Source: Pseudomonas mosselii (GTDB taxonomy: Bacteria > Pseudomonadota > Gammaproteobacteria > Pseudomonadales > Pseudomonadaceae). From it: a stretch of DNA of 57,084 bases. Of this stretch, positions 50,104-57,084 are shown in pieces. Location of the stretch: positions 2,140 through 59,223 of the forward strand of contig NZ_VAUO01000017.1 in the NCBI RefSeq assembly GCF_005796105.1. The letters are read 5' to 3'. The notes beneath the pieces are model-generated. The model ran no database searches. It saw only the letters and a program-made list of their open reading frames with translations, and was not told where the DNA came from. The translations under genes were made by a program, and so were the position numbers. Numbering within the stretch: position 1 is the first letter of the stretch; each line of letters starts with the position of its first letter.

Positions 50104-52514
50104 ACCAGGTTCCAGGTCAGCGTGTAGGTGCGCCCCCGGCCCTGATAGTCGTACAGGTACTCAGGGCCGTAGGTCGGCGAATAGAATAACGTCGCGCGCT
50201 GCCCCCACACGGTACTGTACTGCTTGTCGAACAGGTTCTGGATCCCGGCGCTGAAGGTGCCGAACGAGGTCTGCTGGCTGCCCAGCAGATCGAAGGTGGT
50301 GTAGCCGTCGATCTGATGCTGGGCATCATCCTTGAGGGTAAAGGCGTGGTTGGCCTGCAAACGCGCGCTGCGCCCATCGCCTTTCCAGCCGACGAAACCC
50401 GTGGCCTTGGACAGCGAGGCGTAGCGCGCGTCGCGCTTGATCCAACCACCGTCGGCCGCTTCTTCCTCGGAACGCACCAGATGCAGCGTGCTGCCGGCCT
50501 CCCAGCCGTTCTGGAAGTAGCGGGTCAGCGCACCCTCGAAGCCAAAGTCGCGGCGCTTTTGGTCTTCGACATTGATGGTCAGAGTCGTAGAGTCGACGTT
50601 GATGACCTTGTCCGACCAGATGTAGTACAGCGCCGCCTGGGCGCTCCAGTCCAGATCGGAGAACCGCCAGCCCATTTCCACCTGGCGGCTCTTGATGCCG
50701 GCCAGGGGGTTGTCAGCCACCGACAGGCCGGCCTTGCCGTAATACTTGGCCGGGTCTGGCAGCTCGAAGCCTTCGCCGTAGTTGGTCCACAGCTGGTGGC
50801 CGTTTTTGAAGTCGTAGATCGCCCCCAGGTTGTACAGGTTGACCTGATAGTCGTTGCTACCGCCAGGCACACCCTTGAAGTCGCTGACCTCGACATCCAT
50901 CTGCTGGCGCCGGGCGCCGCCGGATAGCGTCAGGTTATCGCTCAGGTGCCAGTCCAGCTGGGTGTAGAGCGACACGCCATCGACCCGGTAGCTGGGATAG
51001 CGCGGCGCCTGGCTGGCCTTGTCCAGATCCAGGCCGCCGCTCTGGGACGACGTCAGTGCATCGAAGGTGGTCTGGTCGGCGCTGAAACGCTCACGGTCCA
51101 GGTCCACGCCATAGGTCAGCTTGACGGTGTCCCACTGCTTGGCGAACAACGCCTTCAGCCCGGACACCTCGAAGTTCTGCTGGGACGCTGCGAAATACAC
51201 GCCTCGCGAGCCGCGCGGGGTCCCGCTGTTGTAGTAAGGGAACGGGTAGAAGTTGTCGTTCTCCTTGCGGTAGGAGGCCTGCAGGTAGAAATCCTGGCCC
51301 AGCACATCGCTGTGGTGATAGTTGGCATTGAGCAGCAGGCGTCGGGTGCGCGGCTGCAGGTCGGCGGAATAGCCACCGCGCAACTCGGCGTCTTCCAGGT
51401 CGGACGGCGCGTTGTAGTTGAGGTTGGGGAAGTAGATACCCGTGCTGCCGTGGTTGCCGGAGTCATAGTACTGTGCCAGCAGATCGAGACTCTGTTCATC
51501 GTTCAGGGTCAATCCCAGGGTGCCGAGCACATCGATGCTGCGGTTGTACTGAAGGTCAGTCTGGGTGTTGTCGATGAAAATCTGCTCACCGGCGCCGTCG
51601 TAGAAGGCTTCGTTTTGCTCACCCGACACGCCGAGGCGGGCGTTCACACGCTCGTTGCCGCCGCTGATCGACTGGGCGATGCGGGTCGACAAGTCGTCGC
51701 TGTTGTTGAAGCCGCTGCTGGCGCCCAGCTGGGTTTCAAAGCGCAGCGGGCCGGGCTCGCCCTTCTTGGTCACGATGTTGATGATCCCGCCAGTGGCGCC
51801 GCCGCCATAGATGGCGCTGGCACCGGACAACACTTCGATGCGCTCCACGTTGAACGGCGCAATGCTGTCGAACTGGCGGGACAAACCCCGCGAGCTGTTC
51901 TGACTGACGCCATCGATCATCACCAACACTTCACGCCCGCGCATGTTCTGGCCGTAGTTGGTGCGTCCTTCAGGCGCCAGATCCAGGCCCGGCACCAATT
52001 TGCCGATTGCCTCCTTGAGGCTGACGCCGCTGTCGATCTGCTCGCGCAACTGCTGCTGGTCGACCACCCAGACGGTGCCAGGGATCTCACTGATGGCGGC
52101 GCTGGTGCGCGAGGCCACGCTCACCTCGATGGGCTTGAGGTTGACGCTCTGCGCTGCGTCCTTGCGCAAGGTGACCGTGCGTGGGGCGTTGAAGCGGTAA
52201 CTGACCCCGCTACCGGCAAGCAGCTGTTGCAAGGCCTGCTCGACGGCGTAGTTGCCCTTGAGCGCGGGGCTTTGCAGGCCGGCGACGTCTTCGGTGGTAT
52301 ACAGCAGGTGCAGCCCCGCCTGGTCGGCGAAGGCGGTCAACGCCTGGTCCAGGGGCTGGGACGCCAGGTCGAGCTGCACCTGGCGGGCTTCGGCGCTTGC
52401 CAGCAATGGGGCACTGGCCGCCTCGGCCAGCAGCGGGCCAGCCAGTGTCGCCAAGGCGGTGCAGGACAACAGGACCTGTTTGAAACGGTACGGCAGCGTG
52501 GATGTGGCCTTCAC
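50097..52514 (-). CDS. TonB-dependent siderophore receptor with signalling (STN) domain
   Basis: An 805-residue outer-membrane receptor. After the signal peptide comes an STN domain (about 45-110: ASQPLDQALTAFADQAGLHL, QALQQLLAGSGVSYRF), then the TonB plug (EIPGTVWVVDQQQLREQIDS, DGVSQNSSRGLSRQFDSIAP, YGGGATGGIINIVTKKG) and a barrel ending in TLTWNLVY. The plug motif resembles IutA-type hydroxamate receptors; the ligand is inferred. The STN domain and the adjacent fecIR pair mark a cell-surface signalling receptor. GTG start with GGAAG eight bases upstream. Confidence 0.92.
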   Translation of the reverse strand: MKATSTLPYRFKQVLLSCTALATLAGPLLAEAASAPLLASAEARQVQLDLASQPLDQALTAFADQAGLHLLYTTEDVAGLQSPALKGNYAVEQALQQLLAGSGVSYRFNAPRTVTLRKDAAQSVNLKPIEVSVASRTSAAISEIPGTVWVVDQQQLREQIDSGVSLKEAIGKLVPGLDLAPEGRTNYGQNMRGREVLVMIDGVSQNSSRGLSRQFDSIAPFNVERIEVLSGASAIYGGGATGGIINIVTKKGEPGPLRFETQLGASSGFNNSDDLSTRIAQSISGGNERVNARLGVSGEQNEAFYDGAGEQIFIDNTQTDLQYNRSIDVLGTLGLTLNDEQSLDLLAQYYDSGNHGSTGIYFPNLNYNAPSDLEDAELRGGYSADLQPRTRRLLLNANYHHSDVLGQDFYLQASYRKENDNFYPFPYYNSGTPRGSRGVYFAASQQNFEVSGLKALFAKQWDTVKLTYGVDLDRERFSADQTTFDALTSSQSGGLDLDKASQAPRYPSYRVDGVSLYTQLDWHLSDNLTLSGGARRQQMDVEVSDFKGVPGGSNDYQVNLYNLGAIYDFKNGHQLWTNYGEGFELPDPAKYYGKAGLSVADNPLAGIKSRQVEMGWRFSDLDWSAQAALYYIWSDKVINVDSTTLTINVEDQKRRDFGFEGALTRYFQNGWEAGSTLHLVRSEEEAADGGWIKRDARYASLSKATGFVGWKGDGRSARLQANHAFTLKDDAQHQIDGYTTFDLLGSQQTSFGTFSAGIQNLFDKQYSTVWGQRATLFYSPTYGPEYLYDYQGRGRTYTLTWNLVY

Positions 52515-52633
52515 GAATGGGCTTCCAGACAGTCGTGGACGAAGAGGGTGAACTGATCAGTGCCCCTACGACGATCTGGCGATGACGAACTTGCAGTGCT
52601 GAATGAAAAAAATTTAGATTTTCTTTTACGTGA

Positions 52634-53512
52634 TCAGTAGACCACGGCCAAGAATGGCAAATAGGTGACGTTCAGGTGGTAACGTTGCTCGAGGGTACGC
52701 AACAGCGCCTGGGGATCGTCAAGGTCGAACACGCCACTGACTTCAAGCGCTGCCAACTGATGGTCGGGGATGACGATCCGTCCGCGCTGGTAACGTTCGA
52801 GTTCTGCCAGTACCTGGCCGAGCGGCTTGCCATTGAAAATCAGCTTGCCGCGCTGCCAGGCCGTACGGGTACGTGCATCCGGCGCCGGTTGCAGCGTCTG
52901 CCCGTCAACTTCGGCCCGGCCCTGGGCCAGCACCACCTGGTTGCCGCCAGCCTCGCGACGCACACTGAATACCGCGCCCTCGGCGGTGACCGGTGCAGCG
53001 CCCGCCTCGACCACGAATGGCCGAGGATCGTCGGCCATCTCGAACAAGGCCTCCCCTGCCCGTAGCAGCACCTTGCGCTCGGCACCGGTGAACGCCACCG
53101 ACAGGGCACTGGCGCTGTTGAGGGTGACACGCGAGCCATCGGCCAGGGTGATGCGCTGCCGTTCGCCGACGCCAGTGTGGTAGTCCGACCGCCAGAACGG
53201 CGCCTGCTGCCAGCCACCATAGCCGGCCATCAGCAGCATCAGCGAAGCCGCGATACCGGCCAGTCGCGCCCAGCGCCGCCTTAGCGGTGGTGGCGTCGAG
53301 GCAGCGCTTGCAGTGTGACCGATGTCCTGCCACAAGGCTTCGGCTTCGCGCGCGGCCTCGGCGTGCTGCGGGCTCAATTGACACCAGCGCCTGTAGCGCG
53401 CCTGGTCGGCCACGCTGGCATTGCCCGAATGCAACGTCACCTGCCAATCGAGGGCATCGTCGGACAGATCGCAGAGAGGTTCTGGTGCGGGCATGGCGGC
53501 TACGTCAGTCAT
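52634..53512 (-). CDS. FecR-type anti-sigma/sigma-regulator protein
   Basis: A 292-residue inner-membrane regulator. The N-terminal cytoplasmic region (ALDWQVTLHSGNASVADQAR, WCQLSPQHAEAAREAEALW) has the DUF4880-type domain that binds the sigma factor, then a transmembrane segment (LAGIAASLMLLMAGYGGW, about 85-103) and a periplasmic FecR domain (GVGERQRITLADGSRVTLNS, ALFEMADDPRPFVVEAG). It passes the receptor signal to the sigma factor. The ATG at 53512 overlaps the fecI-like stop by eight bases. Confidence 0.93.
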   Translation of the reverse strand: MTDVAAMPAPEPLCDLSDDALDWQVTLHSGNASVADQARYRRWCQLSPQHAEAAREAEALWQDIGHTASAASTPPPLRRRWARLAGIAASLMLLMAGYGGWQQAPFWRSDYHTGVGERQRITLADGSRVTLNSASALSVAFTGAERKVLLRAGEALFEMADDPRPFVVEAGAAPVTAEGAVFSVRREAGGNQVVLAQGRAEVDGQTLQPAPDARTRTAWQRGKLIFNGKPLGQVLAELERYQRGRIVIPDHQLAALEVSGVFDLDDPQALLRTLEQRYHLNVTYLPFLAVVY

Positions 53513-54023
53513 GGTTGTGCTTGAGCCAGTCACGGCAATGCCGCAAAGCCTGGCCGATGTATTTTGCCACCATGCTTTCGGAAACGCCCAACCGTTGTGC
53601 GATCTGCGCTTGGGTGAGACCCTCGACGCGGTTCAGCAACAGCGCCTGCCGGGCGTTGCTGGAGAGTTGCAACAAGGCATCGTCAAGTATCTGCAAGCGC
53701 TCACGGGCCAGTAGCGTAGCCTCAGGTGCGGGGGCTGGACAGGCCACCTCGACGCTACTGTCGCTGGGCTGATGGCTGGCGGCCAGGCGCTGTTCACGGC
53801 GCAACGCATCGATGGCCAAGTTACCGGCCACGCGAAAAATAAAACTGCGCGCATGCAGTACTTCGACCGATTGTTGATCGACCTTCAGCAGTTTCAGGTA
53901 GGTTTCCTGGGCGACATCAGCCGCTCGCTGCCGGTCGCTCATGCGCCGGGTCAGGAACTGCAGCAGGTCGTCGTAGTGCTCCTGGAAACTTGCCAGCAGC
54001 CCGGAAACAGGAGACGTCAACAT
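53505..54023 (-). CDS. ECF sigma factor, FecI-type
   Basis: A 172-residue extracytoplasmic-function sigma factor with region 2 at about 10-75 (LLQFLTRRMSDRQRAADVAQ, ETYLKLLKV) and region 4 at about 115-165 (LLLNRVEGLTQAQIAQRLGV, SESMVAKYIGQALRHC). It should transcribe the downstream receptor gene when the siderophore is bound. It is first in the sigma-FecR-receptor order that is standard for these systems and lies just after a candidate Fur box. Confidence 0.94.
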   Translation of the reverse strand: MLTSPVSGLLASFQEHYDDLLQFLTRRMSDRQRAADVAQETYLKLLKVDQQSVEVLHARSFIFRVAGNLAIDALRREQRLAASHQPSDSSVEVACPAPAPEATLLARERLQILDDALLQLSSNARQALLLNRVEGLTQAQIAQRLGVSESMVAKYIGQALRHCRDWLKHNHD

Positions 54024-54063
54024 CGAAAAGTAAGAGCCGCTAGGAAGAGTTATCGGGCGTTAA

Positions 54064-54078
54064 TGAGAAACAGTATCT
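54064..54078. promoter_or_regulatory. Candidate Fur box upstream of the FecI-type gene
   Basis: TGAGAAA-C-AGTATCT matches the 7-1-7 Fur motif TGATAAT-n-ATTATCA at 10 of 14 positions. It lies 41-55 bases upstream of the sigma factor start, where iron repression would be expected. Confidence 0.45.
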
Positions 54079-54157
54079 TTCATAACGCATTAGACTTTCA
54101 ACGCCGCCGTGCATTTGCCACACTGCTGGCTCACCCGCGACCCCATCCGGTGCCCTG

Positions 54158-54628
54158 ATGCTGACCCGCTGCTGCCTGATCCTGTTGCTGACGCTCGGCC
54201 TGAACGCATGCGCGCTGTGGCCCAACCGCGATCCGCTGAATATCAGCGTGATCGGTATAGAACCGCTGCCCGGCCAAGAACTCGAATTGCGCATGGCGGT
54301 GAAGTTGCGGGTGCAGAACCCGAACGAAACACCCGTGGATTTCAACGGGGTTGCGTTGAACCTTGAGGTAAACGACCAACCGCTGGCGGCCGGGGTGAGC
54401 AACCAGCGCGGCCAGATAGGCCGCTATGACGAGGCCGTGCTGGTGGTGCCGGTGAGCATCACCGCCTTCGCCTTTCTACGCCAGGCCTATGGAATGAGCC
54501 GTGTGGAGTCGTTGCAAGGGCTGCCCTACGTGCTGCGCGGCAAGCTCGCTGGCGGCCCGCTGGGCACCGTGCGCTTCATCGACGAGGGCAGGATCGACCT
54601 GACAGATGCCGCCAGCGGGCGGTGGTGA
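54158..54628 (+). CDS. LEA type 2 family lipoprotein
   Basis: A 156-residue lipoprotein: a signal peptide ending in the lipobox LGLNAC, then a LEA14-like domain of about 120 residues (ELRMAVKLRVQNPNETPVDF, NGVALNLEVNDQPLAAGVSN). The domain is a beta-sandwich of the water-stress (WHy) class; function in the envelope is unknown. The ribosome binding site is weak. Confidence 0.83.
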   Translation: MLTRCCLILLLTLGLNACALWPNRDPLNISVIGIEPLPGQELELRMAVKLRVQNPNETPVDFNGVALNLEVNDQPLAAGVSNQRGQIGRYDEAVLVVPVSITAFAFLRQAYGMSRVESLQGLPYVLRGKLAGGPLGTVRFIDEGRIDLTDAASGRW

Positions 54629-54635
54629 ACGTGCG

Positions 54636-54899
54636 TCAGCGAGCGTTGTTCGCGGCGGCCATCATCTTGTTCACTTCACTGCGCACCAGGTAGGTGAAGT
54701 CCGCTGGCGACATGGCGTCAAGCTCGGCCCGCACCCACTCTGCCCACTTGCCTTTGCGCCGCGGCTTCTCGGCAATCAACCGAGCGGCCTCGCCCTTTGC
54801 CTTGCCGAGGTTGTTCTGCCAGTACTCGAACAAACGGGCCTTCTCTGCCTCGATCTGTGCCCGTTCCTCGAAGCTCATGTTGGCCAGATTGAAACTCAT
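54636..54899 (-). CDS. Conserved hypothetical protein (DUF3144-like size)
   Basis: An 87-residue, charged, helical soluble protein (SFEERAQIEAEKARLFEYWQ, GEAARLIAEKPRRKGKWAEW). No motif or membrane segment. The ATG at 54899 begins a compact protein; the longer frame upstream has no support. It converges with the lipoprotein gene. Function unknown. Confidence 0.65.
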   Translation of the reverse strand: MSFNLANMSFEERAQIEAEKARLFEYWQNNLGKAKGEAARLIAEKPRRKGKWAEWVRAELDAMSPADFTYLVRSEVNKMMAAANNAR

Positions 54900-55028
54900 G
54901 GGTAATACCTGCCACTGGGAAATGCTCGCTATCTTACACCGGGACGCCCGTGCGTCGGTACGCCACTGCAACTTTCCAGACGCGGCGGCATCCACAGTTC
55001 ACCCCCTACCTTTCACGAGGATGTGTAC

Positions 55029-55349
55029 ATGGCCAGGAAAACTGCCACGCAAGTCGACAATGACCAGATCAAGGACCAGGTGTTCAGCGAGCTTCAAGCC
55101 TTGATCGAAGAGTCCGAAAAACTGCTCAGCGACAGTGCGTCGCTGGTGGGCGAAGAAGCCGAAGGCCTGCGTGCGCAGCTGGGCCAGAAGTTGCGCCAGG
55201 CACGCCAGGCCACCAGCCGGCTTGGGCAAAAGGCCCAGCCTGTGGTGGACGCGACCCAGGATTACATAGGCGGTCATCCTTGGCAGACCGTGGCCATTTC
55301 TGCCGGTTTCGGGCTGGTGATCGGGCTGTTGCTGGGCCGGCGTCAGTAA
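55029..55349 (+). CDS. DUF883/ElaB-YqjD-like ribosome-associated membrane protein
   Basis: A 106-residue protein with an amphipathic coiled region (residues about 12-70: SELQALIEESEKLLSDSASL, RAQLGQKLRQARQATSRLGQ) and a C-terminal membrane anchor (WQTVAISAGFGLVIGLLLGRR). This is the ElaB/YqjD layout; those proteins tether ribosomes to the inner membrane in stationary phase in E. coli. The ATG at 55029 has GAGG about nine bases upstream. Role inferred from the family. Confidence 0.88.
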   Translation: MARKTATQVDNDQIKDQVFSELQALIEESEKLLSDSASLVGEEAEGLRAQLGQKLRQARQATSRLGQKAQPVVDATQDYIGGHPWQTVAISAGFGLVIGLLLGRRQ

Positions 55350-55356
55350 GCGCTGA

Positions 55357-55974
55357 TCAGGCAGCCGCCGCCATGGGGATGCCGCTGTGAAAGCGCATCT
55401 CCTGGTCCGGCGAAGTAATCAGTTGCACTTCAGCTTCGCGTACCTGCTCCACCACACGGGCGATGTCGTCGGCGTCGCCATACTGGTGAGCCAGCTTCAG
55501 ATAGCCCTGGTAGTGGCGCGCCTCGCTCTTGAGCAGGCCGTGGTAAAACTTGCCAAGCTCCTCGTCCAGATGCGGTACCAGGGCTGCAAAACGCTCGCAG
55601 CTGCGCGCCTCGATAAATGCCCCCACCACGAGGGTGTCCACCAGCTTCGCCGGTTCGTGGGCGCGTACCTGGCGGCGAAGCCCAGAGGCATAACGCCCGG
55701 CTGACACCGGCCGAAGCGGCACGCCACGTCGCTTCATCAGGCGCATCACTTGCTCATGGTGCACCAATTCCTCCCGTGCCAGACGCGACATCATGTTGAT
55801 CAGTTCAACGTGGGTGTTGTACTTGGCGATCAAGCTAAGGGCGGTGCTGGCGGCCTTGAACTCGCAGTTCTTGTGATCGATCAACAGGGTTTCCTGGTCG
55901 GCGAGCGCCGCTTCGATCCAGGCATCCGGGGTGCGGCAGCCGAGGAAGGCTTCGATTTCGGGAATCAGGGACAT
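55357..55974 (-). CDS. miaE: tRNA-(ms2io6A)-hydroxylase MiaE
   Basis: A 205-residue nonheme diiron monooxygenase that hydroxylates ms2i6A at tRNA position 37. The paired iron-binding helices show NCEFKAASTALSLI, REELVHHEQVMRLMKRRG, VVGAFIEARSCERFAAL and SEARHYQGYLKL, the conserved E/H residues of the family. The start at 55974 (MSLIPEIEAFLG) is chosen over a GTG three codons upstream. Its stop is convergent with the DUF883 gene, seven bases away. Confidence 0.92.
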   Translation of the reverse strand: MSLIPEIEAFLGCRTPDAWIEAALADQETLLIDHKNCEFKAASTALSLIAKYNTHVELINMMSRLAREELVHHEQVMRLMKRRGVPLRPVSAGRYASGLRRQVRAHEPAKLVDTLVVGAFIEARSCERFAALVPHLDEELGKFYHGLLKSEARHYQGYLKLAHQYGDADDIARVVEQVREAEVQLITSPDQEMRFHSGIPMAAAA

Positions 55975-56128
55975 GGCACTCACAATCGCAGGGCATCGAC
56001 AAAACCCGCGATTATACCGGCGGTGTCGGCCAGCACCAGTGGCTATGCTTGATGCACGTCAAACGGCGAGACACGGGGCGCCGACTATAGTCAGGCATTG
56101 GTCGCCATCGATAAGGGAGTTCACGCCC

Positions 56129-56992
56129 ATGCAAGCCATCCGCAGCATCCTGGTCGTCCTCGACCCCGAACACGCCCACAGTCGGGCCTTGACCCGAGCT
56201 AAACTGATCGCCGGGGTGACCGGTGCGCGCCTGCACTTGCTGATGTGCGACAAGAAGCAAAACCACAGCGCACTGCTGAGCCTGCTCAGCAGCCAACTGT
56301 ACGATGATGGCTACGACAACGTCTCGCATGAGCAAACATGGAAGGACAGCCTGCATGAGTCGATCATCGCTGTGCAGCAGGCCGAAGGGTGCGAATTGGT
56401 GATCAAGGAACACCGCCCGGACAACCCATTGCGCAAGGCGCTACTCACCCCTAATGACTGGGAGTTGCTGCGCCAGTGCCCATGTGCCGTACTCATGGTC
56501 AAGAGTGAACGGCCGTGGACCGGTGGCGTGATTCTCGCCGCCGTGGATGTGGGCAACCAGGATGAAGCTCACCGCCGTCTGCATGCCAGCATCATCGACC
56601 ATGGGTATGCGATAGCCAGCCTAGCCAAGGGCCAACTGCATGTCATCAGCGCGCATCCCTCCCCCATGCTTTCGGCGTCGGATCCGGTGTACCAGCTCAG
56701 TGAAACCATCGAGAAGCGCTACAGGGAAGCTTGCAGCACCTTCCAGGCTGAATTCGATATCAGCGAAGAACGCCTGCATGTCGCTGAAGGGCCAGCCGAC
56801 GTGCTGATCCCCTACGTCGAGAAGCAGTGCGATGCCGTGGTGACCATTGTCGGTACTGTTGCACGTACAGGAATTTCCGGCGCCTTGATCGGCAACACGG
56901 CAGAGGTGGTACTCGATTCGCTCGAAGGCGATGTACTCGTGCTCAAGAGCGAAGAGGCGATCGCGCACCTGGCGGAGCTGGCACTTAGTTGA
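56129..56992 (+). CDS. Universal stress protein, tandem UspA domains (UspE-like)
   Basis: A 287-residue protein with two UspA-type domains (about 1-140, IRSILVVLDPEHAHSRALTR; about 150-280, GGVILAAVDVGNQDEAHRRL, ending in GISGALIGNTAEVVLDSLEG). The GxxxGNTAE loop in the second domain is of the ATP-binding type. Tandem forms such as UspE act in stress survival and motility. AAGGGAG precedes the ATG by about 9 bases. A strong terminator follows, so it is monocistronic. Confidence 0.9.
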   Translation: MQAIRSILVVLDPEHAHSRALTRAKLIAGVTGARLHLLMCDKKQNHSALLSLLSSQLYDDGYDNVSHEQTWKDSLHESIIAVQQAEGCELVIKEHRPDNPLRKALLTPNDWELLRQCPCAVLMVKSERPWTGGVILAAVDVGNQDEAHRRLHASIIDHGYAIASLAKGQLHVISAHPSPMLSASDPVYQLSETIEKRYREACSTFQAEFDISEERLHVAEGPADVLIPYVEKQCDAVVTIVGTVARTGISGALIGNTAEVVLDSLEGDVLVLKSEEAIAHLAELALS

Positions 56993-57027
56993 GCGTATGC
57001 TCGAACATTAGGTAAAGCCAGAAAGAC

Positions 57028-57061
57028 AAAACCCCTACCTGCTCGCGCAGATAGGGGTTTT
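57028..57061. terminator. Intrinsic terminator after the universal stress gene
   Basis: AAAACCCCTA and TAGGGGTTTT are perfect ten-base arms around a 14-base loop. The A-run and T-run make it active in both directions. Confidence 0.88.
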
Positions 57062-57084
57062 GCGAAATGAATCTTGACGATGAC

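Overview
The window is a stretch of Pseudomonas chromosome, most likely from the P. putida group. The inference rests on gene content read from the sequence: a gacA-uvrC-pgsA-tRNA-Gly block, a 441-residue isocitrate lyase beside a 13-gene nuo operon with fused nuoCD, a second EF-G gene, an AmaC-like aminotransferase, high GC and Pseudomonas-type REP hairpins. No database search was possible, so species placement is an inference.

Layout. (1) 1-4,120: a PAAR gene (type VI secretion tip) abuts the 3' side of a tRNA-Gly. On the minus strand follow pgsA, uvrC and the response regulator gacA (TTG start), then a small Xre-type regulator. (2) 4,248-12,693: a GNAT protein, a PiT phosphate transporter, an overlapping GNAT/glutathione-transferase pair, a GabP-like amino-acid permease divergent from a LysR regulator, an AmaC-like class III aminotransferase, and two small conserved proteins. 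(3) 12,777-17,362: EF-G 2 (fusA2), a SulP-STAS transporter and a secreted secretin-N-like protein. (4) 17,363-34,900: aceA behind a candidate promoter and a 26-bp inverted repeat, then the complete complex I operon nuoABCDEFGHIJKLMN closed by a strong terminator. The 723-base gap before nuoA holds a near-consensus Fur box.

(5) 34,919-36,708 is the accessory part: an Ogr/Delta zinc-finger gene, a divergent CI-like repressor, and a minus-strand unit made of a LuxR-type regulator reduced to its DNA-binding domain, a P2 GpL-like head-completion gene and a holin-like membrane protein. I read this as a decayed P2-like prophage between nuoN and a TonB-dependent receptor. (6) 36,928-49,074: TonB receptor, AI-2E family transporter, tRNA-hydroxylation protein TrhP/YegQ, a DUF411-YqaA pair, an alpha/beta hydrolase, a DinB-like protein, ZapE, a PQQ-type aldose dehydrogenase, and a polyamine/guanidino cluster (binding protein plus agmatinase-family ureohydrolase with a divergent LysR). 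(7) 49,177-57,084: that LysR gene, a complete FecI-FecR-receptor cell-surface signalling set with a candidate Fur box, small envelope proteins, the tRNA hydroxylase MiaE and a universal stress protein.

Most of the window is ordinary core genome. The parts most worth a second look are the P2-like remnant with its LuxR-type regulator and operator-like repeats, the regulatory DNA before aceA and nuoA, and several unexplained inverted repeats upstream of regulators. I did not find a defence system, CRISPR array, insertion sequence or a clearly new multi-gene system.
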